Source of the DNA: Bacteroides sp. MSB163
GTDB lineage: Bacteria; Bacteroidota; Bacteroidia; Bacteroidales; Bacteroidaceae
Length of the DNA: 64,000 nt
NCBI RefSeq assembly: GCF_036416795.1
Contig: NZ_CP143867.1
Location: forward strand, 3,216,001-3,280,000
Direction: 5' to 3'
The position numbers and the translations under genes are program-made. The notes under the pieces are model-generated. The model worked only from the letters and a program-made list of their open reading frames with translations. It had not been told where the DNA came from and searched no databases. This document shows, piece by piece, positions 35,568 to 44,346 of the stretch. Position 1 is the stretch's first letter. Every line of letters begins with the position of its first letter.

Positions 35568-36452
35568 TTATTTCATTGGTTCCACTGTATAACCTTTTTC
35601 TTTCAATAGGTTCAATACACCATTTGTTCCCGGCAGATGTCCTGCACCCACTACAAAGAGAGTAGGGGTTTCCTTCATGATTGAAGGCATTTTCTCAATC
35701 CAGGCTTTGTTGCGGTTGTCTAGCAGATCTTCCATTTCTCCCGGTTGAGGGTCACAAGAGTTGCCGTCACGCTCTTCCATCAGTTTCAACATTTCGTCCA
35801 GGTTTTGAGCTTTATAGGCATTGTTCAAGCGTTTAGTTTGATCCATAGCTTTATCGATGTCACTTACTAAACAGTAAAGCAGATTTGCCTGGCGTTGCAA
35901 TGTCTGACTATTGAGCAGTATGTTGATTTGTGATATCGGAGTTTCCAAACCGCCTACTTTCTTGCCACTCTGTATAGCTTGTTGCTGGAAGTAAGTATCC
36001 AGTTGTTCTTGTGGGTTGAAACCACCCAAATGCTTCATACATAAAATCAGAGTCAATTGCTGGGTGATGAAAGCCGGTTTCATTTTAGCTAACATGGCAA
36101 TGTCTGCCATCAGATTTTCTTTTACAGCCTTGCCTACTAACTCATATTGCTCGGGGGTAAAAAGAGCCTGAAGGGTAGTATCTCCCGCCATCATCATGTT
36201 TTGCTGCATCGTTTGCATGAATTCAGGGGACATCGCTTCGGACATAACTACTTCTCCATATACTTGTGAAGTACCGTTTACTGCTTGTGGCAAGCCGGCA
36301 ATGCTGTCTTTTATGCTTAACGGAGCTAAATGGTGTGTTCCTAAAATGTATGAGGGCTTTTCCAGGCTGTTACCGGATATTTTCCAGAGTAACTGTGCAT
36401 TGGCATTCAGTGCGATGCCGATAAAAAGGAGAATACCTAAAATCTTTTTCAT
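35568..36452 (-). CDS. TraB/GumN (TIKI-type) family secreted protein
   Basis: 294 residues with a cleavable signal peptide (about 1-19, ending NANA). Family blocks are SYILGTHHLAPLSI near the start, GLETPISQINILL in the middle and the C-terminal VGAGHLPGTNGVLNLLKEKGY. The GxxH and GLE residues are those thought to form the metal-dependent protease site in the related TIKI proteins. The bacterial TraB/GumN proteins have no settled function; periplasmic peptidase activity is only a possibility. It follows the NlpC/P60 gene by 36 bp and may be its co-transcript. Confidence 0.85.
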   Translation of the reverse strand: MKKILGILLFIGIALNANAQLLWKISGNSLEKPSYILGTHHLAPLSIKDSIAGLPQAVNGTSQVYGEVVMSEAMSPEFMQTMQQNMMMAGDTTLQALFTPEQYELVGKAVKENLMADIAMLAKMKPAFITQQLTLILCMKHLGGFNPQEQLDTYFQQQAIQSGKKVGGLETPISQINILLNSQTLQRQANLLYCLVSDIDKAMDQTKRLNNAYKAQNLDEMLKLMEERDGNSCDPQPGEMEDLLDNRNKAWIEKMPSIMKETPTLFVVGAGHLPGTNGVLNLLKEKGYTVEPMK

Positions 36453-36488
36453 TATTTTTCTATTTAAAGTTTATTTGAATATTGCTTA

Positions 36489-37001
36489 TTATTTTACTCG
36501 CCCTCCGCGAAGCCAGTATTGCGTGTAGTATTGCTCGTTGAGACTGCTGACAATAACTCCTTTACTTGTGCTGGCATGTATGAATTTTCCATTTTTAAGA
36601 TAGATACCCACATGTGCTACTCTTTTCTTGGATGCACGGCTGGTGAAAAATACCAAATCTCCCTCGCGCAGGTTGCGACGGGAGACTTTGTTGCTTTCTT
36701 TGAGTTGTTTGTCGGTGCTTCTGGATAAACGGATGTTGTATACCTGCTTATAGAGTTGTGATACCAGTCCGGAACAATCTGTTCCGCGTTTATTGTCACC
36801 GCCTGCGCGGTAGGGAACACTTATCCACTCCGCAGAGGCTATGTACAATTTGTGGTTATCTTCCTTATTTATGTCTATTCCCATGCGGACAGAAGCTTTT
36901 GCCAGCGCTTTGTAGTCGAGACGAGGTGCTGATGTATGGCAAGAACTTAAACTAAAGGTCAGTCCGATAAGTGCAACTATATAAGAGAGGTATTTCTTCA
37001 T
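36489..37001 (-). CDS. NlpC/P60 (C40) family lipoprotein, cell-wall peptidase
   Basis: 170-residue lipoprotein (lipobox LSSC, Cys21). The C40 catalytic set is visible: Cys76 in RGTDCSGLV, His130 in RVAHVGIYLKNG and His142 in FIHAS. Such enzymes cleave peptide bonds in peptidoglycan stems, usually between gamma-D-Glu and the diamino acid. It has no SH3 domain and is only the minimal catalytic unit, like Spr/MepS-type endopeptidases. Its start overlaps the stop of the upstream ABC gene by 4 bp (ATGA), so it is translationally coupled to that operon. Confidence 0.9.
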   Translation of the reverse strand: MKKYLSYIVALIGLTFSLSSCHTSAPRLDYKALAKASVRMGIDINKEDNHKLYIASAEWISVPYRAGGDNKRGTDCSGLVSQLYKQVYNIRLSRSTDKQLKESNKVSRRNLREGDLVFFTSRASKKRVAHVGIYLKNGKFIHASTSKGVIVSSLNEQYYTQYWLRGGRVK

Positions 37002-37828
37002 GCTTGTTTCTCTTTCTCTTCCGGTTGAACAATTGTTTCCTGAACGAGCGTTTCTTGAACTGGCACTTCTTGAATTGCTGTTTCCTGGGCCGTCATTTCC
37101 ATCATCTCTTCTTCAATTTCTTCTTCTACTCTGATATTGAAGTAGTCTTCAAGCTCTTTTTCAGCTGAGTTATTTTCATTCTGAATATCACGGATAATCA
37201 CTCCATTCTCCATCAGAGCAATACGCGGACACACATCCACCGTATGGTTCAGGTTATGACTTGAAATAATGACTGTGGCATGATGATCTTCATTGTATTT
37301 TCTCAGCAGGTGCTTGATGATGGACTGTGAACTCGGATCAAGGAAATTGAACGGTTCATCCAGGATCAGCAATTGCGGATGATGCAGCATGGCGGAGATA
37401 ATACCTATTTTCTGCTTGTTTCCGGCAGAGAAGTTACGGATGAATTTCTTTTGTCCGAGGACTTCATTATTCATGAAGCGTTCAAATGGAAGCAGACGTT
37501 CGTCTACCTCTTCTTTTTTCAGACCGTACATTTTACCGATGAAGTAGAAATATTCTTCGGGAGTGAGGTAATCAATCAGGAAACCATCATCGATGAAAGC
37601 ACCTGTGAATTGTTTCCAGTCTTCATTTTTGGATACATCAATGTCATTGATTGTCACATTTCCCAGATCTGCCTGTAGCAGGTCCAGTATCAGACGGAAG
37701 AGGGTAGTCTTACCCGCACCATTGTTACCTACCAGTCCTAACATATCGCCTTGGTAGATGCTATATTTCTCGATATCTACGGCTTTCTTTTCGCCGAAGT
37801 TTTTTTGAAGTTGGTTAATCTCTATCAT
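36998..37828 (-). CDS. ABC transporter ATP-binding protein
   Basis: 276 residues. Walker A is GNNGAGKT (34-41), the signature motif FSAGNKQKIGI, Walker B LLILDEPFNFLD, and the switch region IISSHNL. The ATPase domain ends near residue 225. A non-standard tail of about 50 residues follows, rich in Glu and built of repeated (V/I)QE(T/V) units before ending KEKQA; this is unusual for the family. The partner membrane protein is the gene 8 bp upstream at 37837. Substrate is unknown; the arrangement resembles an ABC-2 type exporter. Confidence 0.9.
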   Translation of the reverse strand: MIEINQLQKNFGEKKAVDIEKYSIYQGDMLGLVGNNGAGKTTLFRLILDLLQADLGNVTINDIDVSKNEDWKQFTGAFIDDGFLIDYLTPEEYFYFIGKMYGLKKEEVDERLLPFERFMNNEVLGQKKFIRNFSAGNKQKIGIISAMLHHPQLLILDEPFNFLDPSSQSIIKHLLRKYNEDHHATVIISSHNLNHTVDVCPRIALMENGVIIRDIQNENNSAEKELEDYFNIRVEEEIEEEMMEMTAQETAIQEVPVQETLVQETIVQPEEKEKQA

Positions 37829-37836
37829 ATTCGTTA

Positions 37837-39330
37837 TTATTTTTGTCTACTATCGTGAAATCCTTCCATATTCTTATATCGGCGCTTCATGAAGCGGTGA
37901 TATACATTCCGTAGCCACCATCTTGAAGTTGCGATGAATAGTATGCCGATGACTAAGAGAATCCATGGGGTTACTTCTTTACCCACCGTCGCATTCAGTA
38001 CGAAGAATAGTAGCAACGGCACTCCGAATGCAGCTCCTGAAATGAGGTTCTGCAAACCGGTACCCACATTTTGCCGTCCGGTCATTTTGGCGTTCAGGTC
38101 GAGCGTCTTGTTGTTGTACACTGCCAATTGAAACAGGCAGAAGTATACGGCACCCGGAACAAATACGATCCAGGCAATGCATCCCAGTACAGATACTCTA
38201 CCCGTCACCATGCCTGGTATCATCAGCACAAACGGGATGATGAGAGCGATACTGTACAAGAGGTATTTGGCACGTAACAATGAATAGATGGACTCCTTGC
38301 GGCTCATCAGCCCGTCAATGTAGTTGCCTTCGTAGCTCATCAGTGGCGAGAGGAAGAGAATTCCGAAGATGATATAGTTGTAAAGTACGAAAAAGTCGCG
38401 CATACCTCCATCGTAAATATCAGAAAAACTGATGGTGAGACTGAAGATCAGTACTATGGCGGTAACGGAATAGAGTGACTTTCTGCACACCTTGTTGCGT
38501 AGTAGCAATTTCAACTCCAGACGGATGTATTCGCCTATTTCGCCATAACGGTCCAGGAACTTGTATTCGGATACGGTTTTTACCTGAACGGTAGTGTCTT
38601 CTGTCTTATTCAGTTCGTTGTAGACCAGTTTTTGCATGATGCTCCGGTTGATGAACCACATGAGGGTAATGGCTACCAGGACACAGATAAATGTGAGTAT
38701 GTTTCCCGTGATAAATCCTTCGCCCAGATCAATGAAGAAACTGAATAACGGACTGTTATCTGGAATGAAAAGTGCAGCTGCAATACCTCCATATATGACT
38801 ATTGGTAAGAGAACCCACCAGATGCGTTCGTCCATCAGCGTACGACATAGCAGATACCAGTAATTATTGAATACGATGAGCAACCAAATACCAATGCAGT
38901 AGGTCAATACACCTCCTATTCCATAAAATTTGGTAACAGTGATAATAGCGAACGGAACAAACAGAAAGAGCCAAAGCAAATTAAAGCTGTTAAGTCCCGA
39001 GCGTAGGAGCAGGAAGTCGATAAGACGACTCCTTTTGATAGGGAGCAGTAAGTAAGGTTTAACTTCCTGTGTCGGTGTTTTCAAGAAGGGTAAACGCAGA
39101 AGGAAGTCCAGGGCGAGTATGAAGATCAGGCCGCTGTTCATTACGTGATAGGCTTCTTTGGCGCCTCCGTCGAAGGCGAAAGCGAATGTTGTTCCGAAGA
39201 AAATGAGATAGCCTGCCCAGAACACACTCATGAAGTACATCCAAAACTTTCCGAACTTACTTTTCTCGTACATCGGATGCCGCTTTTCAGCTAACTTCCC
39301 GTGTCTGCGTAGCTCAAGAAATAGATTCAT
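37837..39330 (-). CDS. ABC-2-like multi-pass membrane protein (DUF5687 type)
   Basis: 497 residues with roughly a dozen hydrophobic helices. An amphipathic N-terminus (MNLFLELRRHGKLAEKRHP) is followed by blocks such as YEGNYIDGLMSRKESIYSLLRAKY, which resemble the DUF5687 family found next to ABC ATPases in Bacteroidetes. It is the membrane partner of the ATPase at 36998, with 8 bp between them. The transported molecule cannot be told from sequence. Confidence 0.8.
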   Translation of the reverse strand: MNLFLELRRHGKLAEKRHPMYEKSKFGKFWMYFMSVFWAGYLIFFGTTFAFAFDGGAKEAYHVMNSGLIFILALDFLLRLPFLKTPTQEVKPYLLLPIKRSRLIDFLLLRSGLNSFNLLWLFLFVPFAIITVTKFYGIGGVLTYCIGIWLLIVFNNYWYLLCRTLMDERIWWVLLPIVIYGGIAAALFIPDNSPLFSFFIDLGEGFITGNILTFICVLVAITLMWFINRSIMQKLVYNELNKTEDTTVQVKTVSEYKFLDRYGEIGEYIRLELKLLLRNKVCRKSLYSVTAIVLIFSLTISFSDIYDGGMRDFFVLYNYIIFGILFLSPLMSYEGNYIDGLMSRKESIYSLLRAKYLLYSIALIIPFVLMIPGMVTGRVSVLGCIAWIVFVPGAVYFCLFQLAVYNNKTLDLNAKMTGRQNVGTGLQNLISGAAFGVPLLLFFVLNATVGKEVTPWILLVIGILFIATSRWWLRNVYHRFMKRRYKNMEGFHDSRQK

Positions 39331-39377
39331 GTTGTTTAGTGATTAGTTGTTAGTGATTAATGGAGTGATTGGAAGGT

Positions 39378-39423
39378 AGTGATTAGTAATAAGTGAGAAT
39401 GCGGTCACTTATCACTAATCACT
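39378..39423. repeat. near-perfect hairpin of AGTGATTAG units
   Basis: A 19-bp arm (39378-39396) pairs with 39405-39423 with one mismatch. Additional AGTGATTA copies lie just before it (about 39337-39370). It is in the 105-bp gap between the M16 peptidase and the ABC membrane gene. It has no T-run, so it may stabilise mRNA ends or separate the two units. Confidence 0.6.
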
Positions 39424-39435
39424 TATCCTTTATCA

Positions 39436-42273
39436 CTATTTGTCGGGTACCGTCATGGTTACCTCGATTTCATTCCCTTGTTTCAGCAGGTCAGATACAA
39501 ATTTCTGGATATCTTTAGCTGTGATGCTGTTTACGATGTCTGTGTATCCTTCTGTCATGTCCATGCCATAATAGAAGTAATCGTTCAGATTATTCATCCA
39601 GTATCCGTTTTCTTTCTGGTTGTCGGCATATTTCTTCAGCATGTACTCTTTCACTTTCTGCAAATGTACGTCTGACGGTCCTTCGGCTGCAAGCTTCTTC
39701 AACTCGTCTACTACAATACCTGCCAGTTTATCTTTTTTAGCCGGATCGGTCTGGAAGACAATCTGCAACAATAATTGTTCTTTCGGATACTTCTGTAAGT
39801 CGCCATAGCAGTTTACACCGTATGTGCCACCTTCTTTTTCACGTACTTCTTCAGTATAAACCATATCAAGAACCTGAGTTGCAAAGCTCAGCAAAATGTC
39901 ATTCTTTAAAGTATAAGGAGCTTTACCGCTGTACAGGAATACGATGGTTGCTGTAGGAGTTTGTTGCTCTTTGGCATATTCATTCTTGTACACACCTTTG
40001 CGTATACTCATCTTCGTATCTTTGAAGGTCTCTTTGCGATTGATGGCAGGCAGTGCACCTAAGTATTCGGCAATCAGTGGTTTGGCTGTTTCAAGGTCAA
40101 TGTTTCCGACAAAGTAGAATGTAAAGTCGCTGGCGTCTTTGAAACGGTCGTTGTACATTTCCAGGATACGGTCGTAATCAATCTGATCCACCATTTCCGG
40201 TTTCATCATTACTACACGCGGATGATTATTGTACATTGCTTTCTGTAAAGAGTCGTTTATAGAAGAAAGAGGATTTGCCTGTGCACTTTCCAATTGAGCT
40301 TTCATACGGTTTTTAAAAGATTCGAATGCTTCCGTATCTTTACGGGGAGCGGTGAAGGTGAGGTATGTCAGCTGCATCATAGTTTCAAAATCTTTTGGTG
40401 AGCAGGTACCGAATACATTTTCTGTGGTAGCTCCCAGACCGGCATTGACGGAAACTTTCTTGCCAGCCAGTACTTTCGTCAAGTCTACTTGGCTAAAGTT
40501 ACCCAAACCACCTACAGCAATTACGTTATCCATAACGGCGAAGTTCAGTGCGTCTTTGTCGGGGAAAATAGATTTACCACCCAGACTGGTGCCTTTCATG
40601 CGGATTTCATCAGCTTTGAAATCAGTCTTCTTTACATAGACAGTTACACCATTTGAAAGAACTAATTTTGTACTACCATAGATGTCGCCTTCTTTCTCAG
40701 AAATGATTTTGCCACCTTTCGGAGCTTCTTTCATCAGTGGTTCGTCAGATACTTTGTCTACGTATGCTTGCAGGTCGAGATCTTTCATTCCTTTCAGTAA
40801 GCTGATAACCTCTTCTTTTGTCGGGTATTTCAAGCCTTCTTTTGCGGGACCGGCAATTATTACTACTTGATTGCTATCCGGAACGAGTTGCTGCATTACC
40901 ATATTCATGGCCTGTAAGGGAATGTTCGGAGCCAGTTGGTTCATCATAGCGTACTCAGCTTCAATCCCCGGGATAGGCTCGCCATTCAGGAAGTTCTGTA
41001 CATATTCTCTTACGTAAGAACCGTGCTTGGTCTTTTCGCGTTCGTTGTAGGCAGACTCTAAACTCTGCAAATAGTTGGCGCGTGCGCGTGCATATTCTGA
41101 TTCGGTGAAGCCGAAGCGACGTGCACGTTCAGTCTCTTGTAGTAAGGTTTTCAAGGCTGTTTCAATGCCGTCAGCTTTGCTTGAAGCTGAAAGCGAAAAG
41201 GCTTCTTTGGTCTTGGCTACAAAGAAGTCGCTGTAGTCACTGCTTGCACGGGTAAACGGCGGGTTAGCACTTTGCACCAATTCGCTCAGACGGGCGTCCA
41301 GCATGCTGCTGATCATGCTCGTCATATATTGTGAAGCAAGGTAACCTACATTATTCTTTTCTGAATCAGGAGTCGCGTCTTGCTTGAAGTAAATCTCAAT
41401 CGACGGGTCGTCTACTTCCTTATCTGTACCGATGGCTACGATGGGTTCCTTATTATCAGCAACAGGATAGTAAGTACGTTCTGCCGGATTTATCGGTTTT
41501 TGTACATCGGCGAATACTGCCTTTAGTTTAGCCTCTACAGCGTCTACGTCGATATCACCTACGATAACGATACCTTGCAGGTCGGGACGATACCATTTGT
41601 GATAGTAATCGCGGATATCTTTATAAGGGAAGTTGTTGATTACGTCGATAGAGCCGATAGGCATACAATCTGCATATTTGTCACCCGGATATATAGTCGG
41701 GAGCAGGTCGGTGTAGACGCGCAACATACCACTGTTGCGACTGCGCCACTCTTCACGGATCACACCACGTTCTTTGTCGATTTCATCATCTTTGAGCAGG
41801 ATATAGTTAGACCAGTCGTGCAGGATCAGCAGACAGGAGTCCAATACACCGGCGCGGTCAATCGGAGCATTACTGATGTTGTAAACAGTTTCGTCTATGC
41901 TGGTATAAGCATTTAAGTTAGTACCAAATTTGATACCTACGGTTTCGCACCAAGGGATGACGCCGAGGCCTTTATCATCACCGGGGAAATTCTTAGTACC
42001 GTTGAAGGCCATGTGTTCCAGGAAGTGGGCAAGTCCGCGTTGTTGCGGTTCTTCAAGAATGGAACCTACTTTCTGGGCAATATAGAACTCAGCCCGGTTT
42101 TCGGGTAATTTATTGTGGCGTATGTAATACGTCAGGCCATTGTCTAATTGGCCGATACGGACATTCTTGTCCACGGGAAGGGGCGGGAACTGCATTTGCT
42201 GCGCTACCGCTTGTTGGAAACCGGCACATAGAACGAATGCTACTACCAGTAAACTGTGAAATAAATGTTTCAT
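39436..42273 (-). CDS. M16-family zinc metallopeptidase (pitrilysin-like)
   Basis: 945 residues from ATG 42273, which gives a clear signal peptide (MKHLFHSLLVVAFVLC, cleavage after AVAQ); an upstream in-frame start at 42333 would add 20 residues before the signal. The inverted zinc motif HFLEH is at residues 83-87 (His83, Glu86, His87), with the downstream Glu expected in the ERGVIREEW segment. The protein contains the usual two homologous halves, the second without a zinc motif. Periplasmic or outer-membrane-facing degradation of peptides is likely. It is flanked on both sides by long intergenic hairpins. Confidence 0.92.
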   Translation of the reverse strand: MKHLFHSLLVVAFVLCAGFQQAVAQQMQFPPLPVDKNVRIGQLDNGLTYYIRHNKLPENRAEFYIAQKVGSILEEPQQRGLAHFLEHMAFNGTKNFPGDDKGLGVIPWCETVGIKFGTNLNAYTSIDETVYNISNAPIDRAGVLDSCLLILHDWSNYILLKDDEIDKERGVIREEWRSRNSGMLRVYTDLLPTIYPGDKYADCMPIGSIDVINNFPYKDIRDYYHKWYRPDLQGIVIVGDIDVDAVEAKLKAVFADVQKPINPAERTYYPVADNKEPIVAIGTDKEVDDPSIEIYFKQDATPDSEKNNVGYLASQYMTSMISSMLDARLSELVQSANPPFTRASSDYSDFFVAKTKEAFSLSASSKADGIETALKTLLQETERARRFGFTESEYARARANYLQSLESAYNEREKTKHGSYVREYVQNFLNGEPIPGIEAEYAMMNQLAPNIPLQAMNMVMQQLVPDSNQVVIIAGPAKEGLKYPTKEEVISLLKGMKDLDLQAYVDKVSDEPLMKEAPKGGKIISEKEGDIYGSTKLVLSNGVTVYVKKTDFKADEIRMKGTSLGGKSIFPDKDALNFAVMDNVIAVGGLGNFSQVDLTKVLAGKKVSVNAGLGATTENVFGTCSPKDFETMMQLTYLTFTAPRKDTEAFESFKNRMKAQLESAQANPLSSINDSLQKAMYNNHPRVVMMKPEMVDQIDYDRILEMYNDRFKDASDFTFYFVGNIDLETAKPLIAEYLGALPAINRKETFKDTKMSIRKGVYKNEYAKEQQTPTATIVFLYSGKAPYTLKNDILLSFATQVLDMVYTEEVREKEGGTYGVNCYGDLQKYPKEQLLLQIVFQTDPAKKDKLAGIVVDELKKLAAEGPSDVHLQKVKEYMLKKYADNQKENGYWMNNLNDYFYYGMDMTEGYTDIVNSITAKDIQKFVSDLLKQGNEIEVTMTVPDK

Positions 42274-42387
42274 GTTGATGAAAATTAAAATTGTTTCTTG
42301 ACCTATTTGTCGAAGAGGGAGAGGAGAAATCACAGGAAGGATCTATTTTTTATATGAATGATAATTTATCGAAGCGGAGCTTCGCAG

Positions 42388-42467
42388 TTGACAGTTGACA
42401 ATTATCATTCGGAATAATTGTTTAAGCTTCATATAGCGCAGCCTAATTGTCAATTGTCAACTGTCAA
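42388..42467. repeat. inverted repeat of TTGACAGTTGACAATT units
   Basis: TTGACAGTTGACAATT (42388-42403) is the exact reverse complement of 42452-42467. The right arm is embedded in an iterated series of CAATTGTCAA-like units running from about 42445 to 42477. It lies between the M16 gene and kdsA. Confidence 0.6.
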
Positions 42468-42476
42468 TTGTCAATT

Positions 42477-42500
42477 TTTAGCGGGCATCCGCCCGCTAAA
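42477..42500 (-). terminator. GC-rich hairpin directly after kdsA
   Basis: Perfect 10-bp stem (TTTAGCGGGC/GCCCGCTAAA) with a 4-nt loop, 3 bp beyond the kdsA stop. No U-tract follows in the - direction, so termination may be weak. Confidence 0.5.
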
Positions 42501-42503
42501 TTA

Positions 42504-43304
42504 TCATTTTATCGCCTCACGAATCCGTACCAGTTTCGTCAGTAGTCCTTCCAGTAAATCGAGTTTCAGCATATTGGCACCATCGCTTTTGGCTATTTCG
42601 GGGTGCTCATGTGTTTCAATAAACAATCCGTCTACACCGACCGCAACACCGGCTTTGGCAACGGTTTCAATAAGCTGCGGCATACCACCTGTCACTCCGC
42701 TTGTCTGGTTGGGTTGTTGCAGAGAATGTGTAACATCCAGAATGACCGGATAACCAAAGGTTTGCATTTCAGGAATGCCACGGTAATCTACAACAAGGTC
42801 CTGATATCCGAAAGTTGTTCCACGTTCGGTAATCATAACTTCCTTATTTCCGGCTTCTACTACCTTTTCCGCAGCAAAGCGCATGGCGAGTGGAGACAGG
42901 AACTGTCCTTTTTTGATGTTAACCACCTTTCCTGTTTTTGCAGCAGCTATCAGAATATCCGTCTGACGGCAAAGGAATGCCGGTATTTGCAGTACATCTA
43001 CATATTCGGCGGCCATTGCGGCTTCTTCCGCAGAATGTATATCTGTAACCGTAGGTACACCAAAAGTATCGTGTACTTTCTGTAACACTTTCAACGCTTT
43101 TTCATCGCCTATTCCCATAAATGAATCCAGGCGTGAACGGTTGGCCTTGCGATAAGAACCTTTAAATACATAAGGTATTTGTAATTTTTCAGTGATATTT
43201 ACCACACGTTCGGCAATACGCATTGCCATCTCTTCTCCTTCAATCACACAAGGACCTGCCAATAAAAAGAAGTTTCCGGCAGGATTATTCTTTAATTCAA
43301 TCAT
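42504..43304 (-). CDS. kdsA: 3-deoxy-8-phosphooctulonate synthase
   Basis: Condenses arabinose-5-phosphate with phosphoenolpyruvate to KDO-8-phosphate for lipid A/LPS inner core. 266 residues, the normal family length. Family blocks are LLAGPCVIEGEE near the start, FKGSYRKANRSRLDSFMGIG, ITERGTTFGYQDLVVD and the C-terminal FIETHEHP. The Cys19 in AGPC, where E. coli KdsA has Asn, marks the metal-dependent class. It lies 36 bp downstream of the lipid kinase gene and is probably co-transcribed with it. Confidence 0.95.
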   Translation of the reverse strand: MIELKNNPAGNFFLLAGPCVIEGEEMAMRIAERVVNITEKLQIPYVFKGSYRKANRSRLDSFMGIGDEKALKVLQKVHDTFGVPTVTDIHSAEEAAMAAEYVDVLQIPAFLCRQTDILIAAAKTGKVVNIKKGQFLSPLAMRFAAEKVVEAGNKEVMITERGTTFGYQDLVVDYRGIPEMQTFGYPVILDVTHSLQQPNQTSGVTGGMPQLIETVAKAGVAVGVDGLFIETHEHPEIAKSDGANMLKLDLLEGLLTKLVRIREAIK

Positions 43305-43340
43305 AAGTATTTAGTGTATGGTGAACGTTAATTGTTATTC

Positions 43341-44267
43341 TTAGTTGGGTATAATCAATGTTATCGCCTCATGCATAATTCCGATATCCAGTGGAAAATG
43401 CCGGTCGAGAATACGTCCGTCCAAGTCCACCGAAGCATTTTGTGCACGTAATACTTTTACCTTCTGGGTACGGTAAGGCATCACGACTTTATGATTCAGA
43501 ATACGTCCTTGGATAAGCATCCACAGTCCTGATACGAGTTGTAACAGCTCCGGGCGATAGATAACGGATACATCGAGCCAACCGTTATACGGCACGGCAC
43601 TCGGTGCTTGTCCGTATCCCCATGCACTGCCGATACATACCGTCATGATACGTCCCCGGATGTGTTCTCCGTTTATTTTGAGATGCATCCTGTAGAGCTT
43701 CCGTTCAAAGAAAAGTGAGATAAGGGCCATAAGGTAGGACAGGAATTTCACTCCCCAGAAACGTTTGGTCTGGTCGGAAATCTTCACGATGCGGGCTCCT
43801 AAACCAATATTGATTGCATTGAGGAAATAGCGTGTGACATGCTTTTCACCATCGTAATAGTTGCAAAATCCCACGTCTATCTTCCGGCGTCGGTTATTTA
43901 TGATGCAATCTACGGCATCTTTGTATTCCGAAGTCATTTCCCAGTATTTGGCAAAGTCATTTCCGATACCGTTGGGAATGATACCTATGGCGATTTTTCT
44001 TTTATCTTCTGCATTGGACGACATGATACCATTGATGGCGTCGTTTAGCGCTCCATCACCGCCCACCACAACAATGGTGCGGTATCCATTATTGGCAAGA
44101 ATGCCGGCTAAACGTTCCACAGATCCGAACCCTTCTGACTGCACATAGTCATAAGACACGCCTCGGCTGTCCATATATTCTTTGATTTCTTTCCACCGTT
44201 TCTGCACTTTCCGTGTGCCGGCTTTGGGATTGTATATCACTCCCCACTTTTCGGGTTCTACACTCAT
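43341..44267 (-). CDS. diacylglycerol/lipid kinase (DagK/YegS family)
   Basis: 308 residues with the soluble DAGK catalytic fold. GVIYNPKAGT starts the nucleotide-binding lobe, GGDGALND (GGDG at 69-72) is the glycine-rich phosphate loop, and IPNGIGNDFAKYW is the second conserved block. No signal or membrane helix is seen. Such enzymes phosphorylate diacylglycerol or related lipids with ATP and recycle membrane lipid; exact substrate is unknown. Near-consensus promoter TATCTTTG lies just upstream. Confidence 0.88.
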   Translation of the reverse strand: MSVEPEKWGVIYNPKAGTRKVQKRWKEIKEYMDSRGVSYDYVQSEGFGSVERLAGILANNGYRTIVVVGGDGALNDAINGIMSSNAEDKRKIAIGIIPNGIGNDFAKYWEMTSEYKDAVDCIINNRRRKIDVGFCNYYDGEKHVTRYFLNAINIGLGARIVKISDQTKRFWGVKFLSYLMALISLFFERKLYRMHLKINGEHIRGRIMTVCIGSAWGYGQAPSAVPYNGWLDVSVIYRPELLQLVSGLWMLIQGRILNHKVVMPYRTQKVKVLRAQNASVDLDGRILDRHFPLDIGIMHEAITLIIPN

Positions 44268-44338
44268 ATTGTTATCTCTTAGTAAAGTCCTACATAATCA
44301 TTTTTGTACTCTCCCCGCAGTCTTTGTCTTTGTTGCCC

Positions 44339-44346
44339 CAAAGATA
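44339..44346 (-). promoter_or_regulatory. -7 promoter element for lipid kinase-kdsA unit
   Basis: The - strand reads TATCTTTG, an exact TAnnTTTG match, immediately after the miaA stop and 72 bp before the kinase start. No clear -33 element is seen. Confidence 0.4.
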
